Below, in pieces: positions 35,518-44,958 of a DNA stretch of 64,000 nucleotides. The stretch covers positions 930,001 to 994,000 of the forward strand of contig NZ_CP194857.1 in assembly GCF_051020515.1 (NCBI RefSeq). Direction: 5' to 3'. The notes under the pieces were generated by a model. It did not search any database. It saw only the letters and a program-made list of their open reading frames with translations, and was not told the origin of the DNA. The translations under genes and the position numbers were made by a program. The stretch is from CALKWS01 sp051020515. Lineage in GTDB: Bacteria; Actinomycetota; Actinomycetes; Actinomycetales; Beutenbergiaceae. Position 1 is the stretch's first letter, and the number at the start of each line of letters is the position of its first letter.

Positions 35518-36357
35518 ATGAGGTTGACGCAGGCGGCCTACCAGTCCGATCCCGGAGGCCCGTTGGCTGTGGACCGGGACCTGTACCGGCGCATCGGCGA
35601 GGAGCGGGACGGGCGCGAACTCGTGGACTCCTTCGTCATCCCGATCCGCTCCGGCCGAGCCTGGCGGGTGCCCGCCGGTCACGTGTGCCGCATCGTGACC
35701 ATCGAGGGCCCCCAGGTAGCGGACCTGAACCTGTGGAACGTCCACGACCCGAGGGAGCGGCTGTGGGCCTCGCGCACCCGCCAACTCCAGGCCGCGCACG
35801 TGTCCCTGTTCGACCGGTTGTGGTCCACCCTGCCGTTCCTTCGACCGATGGCGACCATCACCGGCGACTCCCTGGCCGGGTACAGCGTCGACGCCGAGGG
35901 CGGGCGGGTGCACGACCTGCTCGGCACCAGGTGCGACCCCTATGTGAACCAGATGCTGAACGACGTCGGGTTCGACTACCACTGCCACTCCAACCTCACC
36001 CGGGCGATCAGACCCTGGCACCTGACCGAGTTCGACGTGCACGACGTGCTCAACGTCTTCCAGTGCACCGGACTGAACGACGACGACGAGTACTTCATGA
36101 AGACATCCCCCGCCCGGAAGGGGGACTACTTCGAGTTCTTCGCCGAGATCGATCTGCTCGCGGCCGTGTCCACCTGCCCCGGTGGCGATCTGTCCGTCCC
36201 GATGTTCGGGCCAGGCGCCGGCGACGCCGAGTCGGTGTGCCGACCGTTGGGGATCGAGGTGCACAAGGTTCCCGACGGGGCCCTGCAGGGGTGGGAGCCG
36301 CCGCAGCGGGCCGGCTACGGGGGCGGTCACGGGCTGACCGCCCGGCCGTGGTCGTAA
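35518..36357 (+). CDS. DUF1989 (urea carboxylase-associated) family protein
   Basis: A 279-residue cytoplasmic protein. RVPAGHVCRIVTIEGPQVADLNLWN and the later CHSNLTRAI and DDDEYFMKTSPARKGDYFEF segments match DUF1989, the family next to urea carboxylase and in guanidine/urea degradation loci. A cysteine-histidine pair (YHCHSN) probably binds metal. No carboxylase is present here, so its pathway is open. The ATG at 35518 gives the family's normal N-terminus. The MOSC gene follows after 38 bp. Confidence 0.82.
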   Translation: MRLTQAAYQSDPGGPLAVDRDLYRRIGEERDGRELVDSFVIPIRSGRAWRVPAGHVCRIVTIEGPQVADLNLWNVHDPRERLWASRTRQLQAAHVSLFDRLWSTLPFLRPMATITGDSLAGYSVDAEGGRVHDLLGTRCDPYVNQMLNDVGFDYHCHSNLTRAIRPWHLTEFDVHDVLNVFQCTGLNDDDEYFMKTSPARKGDYFEFFAEIDLLAAVSTCPGGDLSVPMFGPGAGDAESVCRPLGIEVHKVPDGALQGWEPPQRAGYGGGHGLTARPWS

Positions 36358-36395
36358 CCTCCAACCCGGCAACCAGCCCGTGGCAGACTGTGCCG

Positions 36396-37184
36396 GTGCC
36401 ACACGTTGCCGCGCTGTACCGCTACCCGGTCAAGGGATTCACTCCCGAGGCCCGGGAGCAACTCACGATCCAGCCGGACGGGCGGGTCACCGGAGACCGG
36501 GTGCTCGCCTTCCGGTTCGCCGATGCCGCCGAACCCGAGGACGCCGACGGGCTGGAGTACTGGCCCAAGCAGCAGGGTCTGGCTCTGGTCAACTTCCCGA
36601 GCCTGGCACGGCTGCGGCTGGCCTTCGACGGGCAGACGCTGCGCATCCACGACGGCGGCGAGTCACTCGTGAGCGCCGGCCTGGACCGGTCGGGCCGGGC
36701 CCTGATCAGCGAGCGGATCACCGATTGGCTGCAGCAGTCCCCGGACGCACGGCGGCTGCGCCGGCGGGGCGCGCTTCCGCTAGTCCTGGTCGGAGACGGC
36801 GGCACGTCACGGTTCCAGGACCGTCCACGCGGCTACGTCACCGCACACGGCGCCGCCAGCACCCGGGCCCTGGGGCAGGTGCTGCCCAGTGGCGGGGATG
36901 ATCGCCGGTTCCGCTCCAACATCGTGATCTCCGGGACACGGGCCTGGGAGGAACTGCAGTGGACCGGCCGGGTCCGGATCGGCGCCGTGCGGTTCGAGGT
37001 GTCCGGGCCGATCGGGCGCTGTCTGGCTACCCACGCCAACCCCGACACCGGGCAGCGCGATGCCGAGGTCCTGACCACGCTGGTCACCGACGTCGGTCAG
37101 AGCGAACCGACGCTCGGGGTGCTCCTGCTTCCGGTGGCCGGCGGCGGCACGATCAATGTGGGCGATCCGGTGACGACCGGCTGA
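36396..37184 (+). CDS. MOSC domain protein with MOSC_N beta-barrel
   Basis: A 262-residue protein. The N-terminal beta-barrel domain begins with the characteristic LYRYPVKGF, and the C-terminal MOSC domain contains RFRSNIVISG and GPIGRCLATHANPDTGQRD with the conserved cysteine expected to take sulfur or ligate molybdenum cofactor. Possible roles are handling of Moco-bound sulfur or N-hydroxylated compound reduction (mARC-like). GTG at 36396 or 36390 may be the start. Its TGA is immediately adjacent to the stop of the convergent cyclodeaminase-like gene. Confidence 0.87.
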   Translation: MPHVAALYRYPVKGFTPEAREQLTIQPDGRVTGDRVLAFRFADAAEPEDADGLEYWPKQQGLALVNFPSLARLRLAFDGQTLRIHDGGESLVSAGLDRSGRALISERITDWLQQSPDARRLRRRGALPLVLVGDGGTSRFQDRPRGYVTAHGAASTRALGQVLPSGGDDRRFRSNIVISGTRAWEELQWTGRVRIGAVRFEVSGPIGRCLATHANPDTGQRDAEVLTTLVTDVGQSEPTLGVLLLPVAGGGTINVGDPVTTG

Positions 37185-38123
37185 TCACGCGCTCGCGCTG
37201 TCATACACGAGCGTGGCAAGGGCCAGATCCTCCCAGGACATACCCACACCGGTGTACAGGGCCGGGCGGCCGAGTTCGCGCGTGAACTCCCCTGTCACCA
37301 GTTCGCGGATGTTGGCCGGAGCGATCTCGCGCCATTCGCTCTCACTGCGCACCTGGGCCAGGTTGCCCGATTCGCGCCAGGAGGACTCCCGGCCCTCCAC
37401 GAACACGTCGGCACGCAGCACCAGCGTGGCATCGACCTCGCGGGCCTCGAGGCCGTGCTGGCCCACCGAGGCGATCACGGCGTGGTCGGGAGGCAGGGAA
37501 CCGTCGAAGACCGGCGTGGGCGAGGACGTGACGCACAGGATGATGTCGTGCCGGTCCGCATCTTCGGCCCTCGCGCGGGACACCTCGACGTCCTGCACGG
37601 CGAGTGCCTCGATCAGGTCATCCACGCGTGCGGGGGTGCGGCCCACCACCGAGAAGGTGGCGTCGGGATAGACGCTGCGGGCCGCCAGGATGTGGTTGAT
37701 CGCCTGGATACCGGCCCCGAAGACCAGCACCTTCGGCGCCGCCGGGAAGTCCGGGTCGGCTGCGGTCAGGTGCTTCACGGCGGTGAGGGTGGCCGCCGGG
37801 GTGCGCACGGCCGTGAGTTCGGTGCCATCCATCAGCGCGATCGGGGAGAGGGAGTCGGAGTCGAAGAGCATGTACAGGCCCTGGATCTTCTCCAGCCCCT
37901 TGGCCGGGTTGTCCGGGGCGATCGTGACCACCTTCAGGCCCGAGCGCGGGGTGGCGCTGGTGGGCATCAGCAGGAACTCACCACCGGGTGCCGGGCTGAA
38001 CAGCCGCGGGCTGTCGCTCTCGGGATCCACGCCGCTGCGCAGGGCACGCTCCATGCCGGCGATCGCGGCGTCGAAGGGCAGTGCCGCCCGGACCTGCGCC
38101 TTGTCGAAGTAAGGAAGAGACAC
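37185..38123 (-). CDS. Ornithine cyclodeaminase / mu-crystallin family protein
   Basis: NAD(P)-dependent imine/amino-acid enzyme of 312 residues. The substrate region LLMPTSATPRSGLKVVTI with the conserved lysine, LMDGTELTAVRTPAATLTAVKHL, and the dinucleotide motif VLVFGAGIQAINHI are all present. The Q in GAGIQA fits the family. Could act on ornithine, proline-type imines or ketimines; not decidable. GTG at 38123 gives the family N-terminus SLPYFDKAQVRAAL. Longer starts upstream overlap the SPFH promoter region. Confidence 0.87.
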   Translation of the reverse strand: MSLPYFDKAQVRAALPFDAAIAGMERALRSGVDPESDSPRLFSPAPGGEFLLMPTSATPRSGLKVVTIAPDNPAKGLEKIQGLYMLFDSDSLSPIALMDGTELTAVRTPAATLTAVKHLTAADPDFPAAPKVLVFGAGIQAINHILAARSVYPDATFSVVGRTPARVDDLIEALAVQDVEVSRARAEDADRHDIILCVTSSPTPVFDGSLPPDHAVIASVGQHGLEAREVDATLVLRADVFVEGRESSWRESGNLAQVRSESEWREIAPANIRELVTGEFTRELGRPALYTGVGMSWEDLALATLVYDSASA

Positions 38124-38341
38124 AGTAGGTGAGCCTTTCGTCACGAGGACTCTGTACCATATCACCGCGCATAGATCGCGCACCTGCCTGCTCGCGGCGC
38201 CACCACTCGGCCCGGTCGGCCTGGAGGCAGCCGGATTGCCCCCCGTCCGACGCCCGGAACGCCCTCCGGCGCCAGCCCTGCGCTGATAATCTCAAGAGTC
38301 CCAGAGGCGGGGACAACCGCGGCAATTCATGGAGGAATCGG

Positions 38342-39586
38342 ATGGGCTTCATCAAGGCTTTCACTGGTGCGCTCGGTGGCACCATGGCTGACCAGTGGAA
38401 GGACTTCCTCGTTCCGCCGCGCAGCCTGGCCCCCACGGCCGCAATCTTCCCCGCGGTCGCCCAAGGGCAGAACGCCGGGCGCGGATCGAACACCAAGGCG
38501 TCCGAACACATCATCACCAACGGCAGCAAGATCGTGGTGCCGGAGGGTTTCGGGCTGGTCACGCTCCAGGACGGTCAGATCACCGGTTTCGTGGCCGAGC
38601 CCGGTGGGTTCATCTACTCCTCCGATGATCAGAACTCGAAGTCGGTCTTCGCCGGGGATGGGATCGTCAGCCCCACCGTGACCACCTCCTGGGAGCGGTT
38701 CAAGTTCGGCGGTCAGCCCGGCGCACAGCAACTCGCGTTCTACGTCAACCTCAAGGAGATTCCGAACAACAGGTTCGGCACCCAGTCGGAGATCTACTGG
38801 GATGATGCCTATCTGGGCGCGCAGGTGGGGGCGATCACTCGCGGCTCCTACACGATGCGGATCGTTGACCCGATCCTGCTGATCAAGCAGTTCGTGCCGC
38901 AGACCTACCTGGGCGCCTCCCCACGCGTGTTCGACTTCTCCGACCTCGACAACGACGCAGCCAGCCAGCTCTTCAATGAGGTGGTCGGCTCGCTCGCGCA
39001 AGCCTTCTCCATCTACACCAACGATCCCAGTCAGGGAAACCGGATCAGCCGGATCCAGTCGGACTCGGTGGGCTTCGCCCAGTCGCTGAGCGTGGCGGTC
39101 GAGCAGGGTTACCAGTGGACCTCGGACCGCGGTCTGGCGATCGTCAAGGTCGCGATCCAGTCGATCGAGTACGACGAGGACACCCGCAAACTGCTCAGCG
39201 ACGTCAAGAAGGCGGACGCCCTCGGCGGCGCCCGCGGCAACGCCTTCATGCAGCAGGCCGCTGCCCGCGGGTTCCAGGCCGCCGGTGAGAGCGGCGGCGG
39301 TGGCGGCGCCGGCATGGCCTTCCTCGGGATGGGCATGAACGCGGCCGGCGGCGCTGCCGCCGGCTTGCAGCAGCCGGTCGCCCCGGGCCATCAGCAGGGC
39401 TACCAGCAAGTGCCACCCCAACAGGGGTACGGGCAGCCGCCCCAGGCTCCGTCCGCACCCGAGCCGCCCGCCCCTGCCCAAGAGGACCCGGTGGCCAAGC
39501 TCGGCCAACTCAAGGCGATGCTGGACCAGGACCTGATCACCCAGGCCGACTACGACGCCGCCAAGGCGAAAGTGCTCGGGCTCTAA
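38342..39586 (+). CDS. SPFH-domain protein with C-terminal SHOCT domain
   Basis: A 414-residue protein without signal peptide. Residues 40-320 resemble the SPFH/virion-core-protein-like family, including KIVVPEGFGLVTLQDGQITGFVAEPGGFIYSSDD and the strand-rich region up to VAIQSIEYDEDTRKLL. A Gly-rich stretch and a Gln/Pro linker follow. The end, PVAKLGQLKAMLDQDLITQADYDAAKAKVLGL, is a classic SHOCT module. Such proteins form oligomers at membranes; here the role is unknown. GGAGGAATCGG precedes the ATG. Stop TAA abuts the next ATG. Confidence 0.87.
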   Translation: MGFIKAFTGALGGTMADQWKDFLVPPRSLAPTAAIFPAVAQGQNAGRGSNTKASEHIITNGSKIVVPEGFGLVTLQDGQITGFVAEPGGFIYSSDDQNSKSVFAGDGIVSPTVTTSWERFKFGGQPGAQQLAFYVNLKEIPNNRFGTQSEIYWDDAYLGAQVGAITRGSYTMRIVDPILLIKQFVPQTYLGASPRVFDFSDLDNDAASQLFNEVVGSLAQAFSIYTNDPSQGNRISRIQSDSVGFAQSLSVAVEQGYQWTSDRGLAIVKVAIQSIEYDEDTRKLLSDVKKADALGGARGNAFMQQAAARGFQAAGESGGGGGAGMAFLGMGMNAAGGAAAGLQQPVAPGHQQGYQQVPPQQGYGQPPQAPSAPEPPAPAQEDPVAKLGQLKAMLDQDLITQADYDAAKAKVLGL

Positions 39587-40951
39587 ATGACTGTGCCGCA
39601 GAACCCGAACCCCGGGCCGGGCGGCCCGGGGCCGGGTGTGCCACCGCCGTCCGCCCCGGGGGGATACGGCGTCATCGGCGAACAAGCCGGGGCCGCCCCG
39701 GCCGCACCACCGCCGCCTGCACCCGGCCCTGCGCAGGGGGCACCCCCGGCAGCGGTCCCGCCACCGGTGGCGCCTCCCGATGGCCCTCAGATCATCGCCA
39801 CGGACTCCTCCGCGAAGGATGGCCTGGTCAAGTGCCCCCGTTGCGGCGCCACCGAGATCGCTCTCAACACCGCTAGCGGCTTGCTCCGGTGCGGATTCTG
39901 CCGGCATGAGTGGACCGGCCAGGGCGGCGAGGAGGAGCTGTTCATCAATCAGGACATCCGGTCCCTGAGCGGCATGGTCCTGGGCTCCGGATCGCAGGAC
40001 ATCGTCGCCTCCACCGAGGATGTGCTGACCTTCAAGTGCAGCGCGTGCGGAGCCGAGGTGGTCATCAACACCGCCGAGACCACCCAGGCGCGCTGCCACT
40101 GGTGCCGGAACAAGTTGTCGATGAACCAGCAGATTCCCAACGGCGCCGTTCCGGACATCGTCCTCCCGTTCACCATGAAGAAGGAGGAGGCGGTCGAGAA
40201 GATCCGTGCGTTCGTGAAGAAGCGGCGGGGTTTCGCACATCCCCGCTTCCTCAAGGAGTTCGCCCCGGAGAACGTGATGGGGGTCTACCTGCCCTACATG
40301 GTGGTCGACATCAATGCTCACGCCCGGTTCGCCGGTGAAGGTGAGCACCGCACCCGGACCTACACGATCGGCAGCGGTGACAACAAACGTCAGGTCCATG
40401 ACGCCGATGTCTACTCGGTGCGACGCGAACTCGATGTCTACATCAACGACCTCACGGTCGAGTCCTCGTCCGAACGCCGGGATCAGGACGCGAGTCGCAA
40501 CACCAACAACATCATCAACGCGGTCATGCCGTTCGACGTCGAGAACTCGGTCGGGTACGACTCCAACTACATCGCCGGTTTCACCTCCGAGCGGCGCGAC
40601 ACCAACATCGATCAGGTCGCCCCGCTCGTGCAGCGTCAGGCTGGGGACATCGCCCGCCACAAAGTGGCGGAGGAGACCTTGGGCTTCTACGACCGTGGCG
40701 TGCGCTGGGAGGACCAGCAGGTCGACATCCGTGGGCAGCGCTGGGCGGCGGCGTACCTACCCGTCTGGCTCTACAGCTACCACCAGCAGCGCTCGAACGG
40801 GAGGTCGTTCCTGCACTACGTCGCGGTCAACGCCCGGACCGGCAAGACGATGGGCAGTGTCCCGGTCAACCAGCCGAAACTCCTTGCGGTGGCGGCGGCC
40901 GTGCAGGTGGTCGGGATGATCATCGGCACCATCCTCATGGTGGTGCTCTGA
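39587..40951 (+). CDS. TFIIB-type zinc-ribbon protein with C-terminal membrane helix
   Basis: A 454-residue protein. A Pro/Gly-rich disordered leader of about 70 residues is followed by two zinc ribbons: CPRCGA...CGFC (near residue 83) and CSACGA...CHWC (near residue 145). Then comes a mixed domain with KKEEAVEKIRAFVKKRRG and LPYMVVDINAHARF, and a single C-terminal membrane helix (LLAVAAAVQVVGMIIGTILMVVL). This is the regular partner of SPFH/SHOCT proteins in actinobacteria. It probably tethers or loads the SPFH oligomer at the membrane (inference). Its stop overlaps the next ATG. Confidence 0.85.
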   Translation: MTVPQNPNPGPGGPGPGVPPPSAPGGYGVIGEQAGAAPAAPPPPAPGPAQGAPPAAVPPPVAPPDGPQIIATDSSAKDGLVKCPRCGATEIALNTASGLLRCGFCRHEWTGQGGEEELFINQDIRSLSGMVLGSGSQDIVASTEDVLTFKCSACGAEVVINTAETTQARCHWCRNKLSMNQQIPNGAVPDIVLPFTMKKEEAVEKIRAFVKKRRGFAHPRFLKEFAPENVMGVYLPYMVVDINAHARFAGEGEHRTRTYTIGSGDNKRQVHDADVYSVRRELDVYINDLTVESSSERRDQDASRNTNNIINAVMPFDVENSVGYDSNYIAGFTSERRDTNIDQVAPLVQRQAGDIARHKVAEETLGFYDRGVRWEDQQVDIRGQRWAAAYLPVWLYSYHQQRSNGRSFLHYVAVNARTGKTMGSVPVNQPKLLAVAAAVQVVGMIIGTILMVVL

Positions 40952-41324
40952 TGTCCACCTCCATGATGGCCGCTGCGAGCGGCGGGCCCTTCCTGGCGAT
41001 TGGGTCCAACGGAGACGGCAGCTCGATCGGGCTGCTGTTCTTCCTCTCCGGGTTCCTCTTCTACGGGTTGATGTACCTGCGGTATCGCAACGTCGACAAG
41101 CGTCACATGCACGCCCGCGAGACCGAGGCCGAGATCGACAACGTCCGCGCCGCCGACGACTTCGTCGGCCGGCGCACCCCCGGCAGCGCAACCGGCGCAT
41201 CGCCGGTGCGAACGAACGACACGTCGAGGGCGCCCAGAACGGCGGTTTGGGGGCCGCCGGGCTCCTCAACAGTACCTCCGGCCACTCAGTGCGTAACATC
41301 CTGAACGCCTTCGACAAACGCTGA
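40951..41324 (+). CDS. Small membrane protein of the SPFH operon (frame break in C5 run)
   Basis: About 124 residues after repair. One hydrophobic helix (SIGLLFFLSGFLFYGLMYLRYR) near residue 32 is followed by a charged cytoplasmic region with ARETEAEIDNVRAADDFVGRR. The frame is lost in the C-run 41177-41181; one added C gives RQRNRRIAGANERHVEGAQNG and a natural end NILNAFDKR with TGA at 41322-41324. ATG overlaps the zinc-ribbon stop (TGATG), so all three genes are coupled. Not recognised beyond this setting. Confidence 0.65.
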
Positions 41325-41417
41325 CCCCTGCGCTCCACTGACAACTGAGCCCCGACCGGACCAGGCATCGCATCGACGACGCACGCTGGTTGGTCGCGAG
41401 GTCCGGGGGACGCCGGG

Positions 41418-41999
41418 TCAGGCCATCGGCAGGAACACCGAGGTCTCCTCTCCGTCGTCACGGATGAGCGCCGCGGGCGGGAGTTTAACGAAGGCATGAG
41501 CCTGCAGCACGTCCCCGACGGAACCGGCGACATTGAGCACCAGGACAACGTAGACCGTGAGGAAGAAACTGGTCGGCAGGGTCCTGAGTAGGTCAAGCAG
41601 GACCAGGGTGTAGAGCACAAGGGGCGTCAGGGCGACGACGACGGCCGTGCTCCGGGTGAGGACCGCCTGGCTCCCGGTGACGAGGTAGGGAAAGCGGACG
41701 GCGACGGTCGGGGGTTCCCGCGTCAGCCACCAGAGCAGGACGGCGTGGGTCAGTTCGTGCGCGACCATGTAGGCCAGGCACGCGGCCACGGTGATCGCTG
41801 TGAGCACGCCGGCGTTGAAGGCACTCTCGAACGGCAGGTCCAGGACGAGGGCCAGAACGATCATGGCGGCGACAATCAGGGCGAACGAGACCTTGATGGT
41901 GGTGGCGGCCCGTGCATCCTTCTTGAGGTCGAGGGTCGAGTGCAGACGATAGTTGTCGGGAAGGTCGGTCCCTCGCGGCCTTACGCTGCGGTACGCCAT
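41418..41999 (-). CDS. DUF3267 putative zinc metalloprotease, membrane-embedded
   Basis: A 193-residue protein with four hydrophobic segments and the zinc motif HELTHA within the second (AYMVAHELTHAVLLWWL), as in DUF3267/site-2-protease-like proteins. A possible third ligand lies in the GSVGDVLQAHAFVKLP region, the DUF3267 signature GDxxxAxxxxxLP. A peptidase role is family inference. The ATG at 41999 has GAGG nine bases upstream and is preferred over the GTG at 42008. Accessory, lower-GC neighbourhood. Confidence 0.78.
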   Translation of the reverse strand: MAYRSVRPRGTDLPDNYRLHSTLDLKKDARAATTIKVSFALIVAAMIVLALVLDLPFESAFNAGVLTAITVAACLAYMVAHELTHAVLLWWLTREPPTVAVRFPYLVTGSQAVLTRSTAVVVALTPLVLYTLVLLDLLRTLPTSFFLTVYVVLVLNVAGSVGDVLQAHAFVKLPPAALIRDDGEETSVFLPMA

Positions 42000-42201
42000 G
42001 GTGTCCACCTCGTTTGATCACTTCCACTCTCCCACTTCGGGGATACTCCAGGAAGTGACGAAGGTCCCCCGGGTGCGGGCCCTATGCCCACCGCCGTCAC
42101 CCCATTGACGTTCTGCTTGACGACGGCGGCGAGCAGCATCGGCAGGAACGGCCCCCAGGGCCTGCGTAGGTGGCACGCGTGGTCCGGGGCCACGCCGCGC
42201 C

Positions 42202-42624
42202 TCACGGGTCAGGTTGCTTCCGGGAGAGCGTCCCGATGGTCAGTTCCCGACCTGTGCGCTTCAGGGCACGGATGGTGTCCGGTGGCCAGATGTGGGACGG
42301 CGATCCCCACAACGGTTGGTCCGCATAGTCGAGCAATGCCACGTAACCGGTGCGCCGCAGCCCACTGATGCGTTTGCGTGCGTGCAGCACCGTGGCGATC
42401 CCAGCGCGGGGGATGACGCGGGTGCCCCTCGATCGCCGGATGTGCACCTCATCGTTGGTGATCCGGATCCTGTCCCGGCCGGCGCGGAGCAACATGGCCA
42501 CCACCACTACCCACGACCCCACCAGCACAGAAAGCACGAGAGGAAGCGTCTCCGGGCCGATGAACAGGAGCGGCACAACTGGAGCGCCAAAGCCGACGGT
42601 GACGATCGCGATCGTCACCCACAT
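42202..42624 (-). CDS. Hypothetical two-helix membrane protein
   Basis: Not recognised. About 140 residues: two adjacent hydrophobic helices (VTIAIVTVGFGAPVVPLLFIG and LPLVLSVLVGSWVVVVAMLL) followed by a basic, strand-rich region IRITNDEVHIRRSRGTRVIPRAGIATVL, reminiscent of a bacterial PH-like domain placed after two helices. The start is uncertain; the ATG at 42624 lies just before the first helix. Neighbours give no functional clue. Confidence 0.55.
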   Translation of the reverse strand: MWVTIAIVTVGFGAPVVPLLFIGPETLPLVLSVLVGSWVVVVAMLLRAGRDRIRITNDEVHIRRSRGTRVIPRAGIATVLHARKRISGLRRTGYVALLDYADQPLWGSPSHIWPPDTIRALKRTGRELTIGTLSRKQPDP

Positions 42625-42842
42625 ACTCCGGCCGCCGGCAAAGACCCTGCGCCCTTCATGCAGTATTGCGTCGTCCCCGCCCTGCAGGCAGGCCCGGGCT
42701 CGCCACGGCCCACCGTCCTGTTCCACCAAGACCGCGGACTCAACGAATTCGTCCGCGGTGTCATATCGTCGTCGGCTCGCGGGGTTGCATCCTCGCGCAC
42801 CTTGCGCGCCAACCTAGCCGGTGTAACCGGGGTCTCGCTGAG

Positions 42843-43222
42843 TTATGCGTCGTGGAAGTCCTCCGGCTCGGGAGCAATGCGTTTGGCCATGAGACAGAAC
42901 CTGTTGCCCTCCGGGTCCGCGAGGACGTGCCAACTTCCCGACGGGACCACGTCAGTCGGCGTCGCCCCCAACGCCAGGAGACGTTCCATCTCTTCCCTCT
43001 GGCCGCTGTCTGTCGGACATAGGTCGAAGTGCAGCGTTCCCGCTCCGGGCACGTCGTCGCCGGTACGCACAAACAGAATCGTCGGGGCGTTCGGAGCCCC
43101 GGAGATTGCCACCCCTGTCTCGTCCCTCCCCGTGATCCTGTAACCGAGTACCGCGCACCAGAATCGGCCCAGACTCTCCGGATTCCGGCCTTGATCACCA
43201 TCTCCCCGATCCGACTAGTCAC
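42843..43222 (-). CDS. VOC family protein, glyoxalase-like domain (frame break)
   Basis: About 126 residues after repair. NPESLGRFWCAVLGYRITGRDETGVAI and the C-terminal WHVLADPEGNRFCLM are typical of the actinobacterial glyoxalase-like (Glyoxalase_6) VOC proteins. The first 14 residues, starting at the GTG at 43222 with GGAGG eight bases upstream, are in a different frame; one missing base near 43184-43188 explains this. Function unknown; antibiotic binding or small-molecule metabolism are typical family roles. Confidence 0.72.
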
Positions 43223-43398
43223 GAATCCACCCTCCTCCTCATCGACCCGCGGCATACGGCCCCACAGAAGCCCAAAGGGCCAGGATCTCGCATGGACGGA
43301 ACTCGTCGCCGATCATTCACTCCTGCAGCTCCCTCGGGGAGAGGCATGCCTCAGCCACCTCTCTAGTCTGGATTGTCTTCACGAATCGCGGAGAGCCG

Positions 43399-44958
43399 TC
43401 AATGATCGTGTTCCCCGTGTCCGTGGTCTGGTTGGAGGTGGTAGTCGTTGGGCTGGGTGCTTTGTCCGGGTTCGACGACGAGGAATTGGCCCATCATTCC
43501 CTGGTCCTCGTGTCTGAGGGTGTGGCAGTGGTACATGTAGGGCCACTGGGTGCTGGGGTAGTCGGTGAAGGTCATGATGAGCCGGATGTGTTGGCCTTCG
43601 GGTAGCCACACGGTGTCTTTCCAGCCGCGCAGATGTGGTGGCGGCTCCCTGCCGTCGATGTCGAGGATCTGGAACTGGACGTCGTGGATGTGGAAGTTGT
43701 GCGTCTGGCCATCGAGGTTGGTCACGTTCCAGATTTCGGTGTCTCCCAGGATGATGACCTCATCGATGCGTGCCATATCCATCTCCTGGCCGTTGATGGA
43801 AACCCCCGACAAGTCGAAGTCTCGTGTCCTGGCTGCAGTGGATTCATCGATGCGGGGCATCTCGACCAACTCCCTGGGGACATCCTGGACTCCGCCGAGG
43901 TGGTCCCCGGCACGGAACTGGAGGATGTCGAGGTGGTCGGCGCCCCCGGCGAGGCGATCCCCGGTGTCGCTGGGCCCGGATTGGAGGCGGACCTGTTCGC
44001 CGGGTTCGAACGCCACGACGATCTCGGCGCGTTCACCGGCGGAGAGTTGAACCTCGTGCAGGTCCACTGGCGCATCCAGTAGCCCGCCGTCGGTGCCGAT
44101 CAGGGCGAAGGCCCGGTCGTCCTCGAAGGCGAAGTTGTAGGGGCGGGTGTTGGAACCGTTCAGGATCCGTAACCGGACCGTGTGCGTGGTGACGTCGAAG
44201 TAGGGCCCGGGGGTGCCGTTGACCACCACCGTGTCCCCGGTGATCCCGGCCGACTGCATGAACGAGGTGGAGGAATCCAGGGTGGCGTCGTCGTGGAACT
44301 TCTTGTCCTGGACGATCAGCGGGAGGTCATCGACACCGTAATCGCGAGGCAGGTCAAGGCCCGCCTCGTCCTGGTCGTCGATGATGAACATCCCCGCGAG
44401 GCCCTGATAGACATGCCTGGCGGTCTGCCCGTGCGGGTGCGGGTGGTACCACAGGCTCGCCGCCGGTTGATCGATCCGCCAGTGCGGGGTCCAGGTCTGC
44501 CCCGGGGCGATCATCTGGTGCGGCCCACCATCCATCTGCGCGGGCAGGTGCATCCCGTGCCAATGCAAGGTGCTGGCCTCATCCAGCCCATTACTCACCC
44601 GGACCTGGACATCCTCGCCCCGCTCGGCCCGCAGGGTAGGGGCCAGATGGGTGCCATTGATACCCCACGTCGGCGTCATCGAACCCTGCCCCAAGTCCGT
44701 CTTCCCAGCCTGCATCGTCAGATCGAAGGTGCGTACCCCGCCCTCGACGCGAGACTCCGCTAGCGGGGGAACGTGGAGAGCGCGATCGAAGTCGACCCCA
44801 TCGACCGTGTCGAGGGCCATGTTGAAGTAGGACACCGCAAACCAAGTGAAAACTGCAGCGGCGGCCACGAGGCCGGCCGCCCCGATCCCGGCGATCCACG
44901 TCAGTGCCCTCGTCGTCGGTGATCGAGCGTTCTTGCTGGCAACAGCAGAGTTATTCAT
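43399..44958 (-). CDS. Membrane-anchored multicopper oxidase
   Basis: Three-cupredoxin-domain oxidase, 519 residues, with one N-terminal helix (LTWIAGIGAAGLVAAAAVFTWF) so anchored facing outward. All four copper motifs are intact: LHWHGMH, WYHPHPHGQTA, HNFHIHDVQF and YHCHTLRHEDQGMMGQ, with the methionine giving a CotA/CueO-type T1 site. The C-terminus is His/Asp-rich (HLQPDHGHGEHDH), a possible metal-binding tail. Likely substrates are phenols or cuprous ion. It is encoded after, and overlaps by eight bases, a flavin monooxygenase, both probably under a divergent MarR regulator. Confidence 0.92.
   Translation of the reverse strand: MNNSAVASKNARSPTTRALTWIAGIGAAGLVAAAAVFTWFAVSYFNMALDTVDGVDFDRALHVPPLAESRVEGGVRTFDLTMQAGKTDLGQGSMTPTWGINGTHLAPTLRAERGEDVQVRVSNGLDEASTLHWHGMHLPAQMDGGPHQMIAPGQTWTPHWRIDQPAASLWYHPHPHGQTARHVYQGLAGMFIIDDQDEAGLDLPRDYGVDDLPLIVQDKKFHDDATLDSSTSFMQSAGITGDTVVVNGTPGPYFDVTTHTVRLRILNGSNTRPYNFAFEDDRAFALIGTDGGLLDAPVDLHEVQLSAGERAEIVVAFEPGEQVRLQSGPSDTGDRLAGGADHLDILQFRAGDHLGGVQDVPRELVEMPRIDESTAARTRDFDLSGVSINGQEMDMARIDEVIILGDTEIWNVTNLDGQTHNFHIHDVQFQILDIDGREPPPHLRGWKDTVWLPEGQHIRLIMTFTDYPSTQWPYMYHCHTLRHEDQGMMGQFLVVEPGQSTQPNDYHLQPDHGHGEHDH

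Noticed and set aside
38327..40660. Long minus-strand open frame opposite the SPFH and zinc-ribbon genes
   Set aside because: Its composition mirrors the complementary codons of two genes with clear domains; no recognisable motif or ribosome site.
42625..42842. Extra small gene between the hypothetical membrane protein and the VOC gene
   Set aside because: Available frames are short and lack a ribosome site or hydrophobic or domain pattern.
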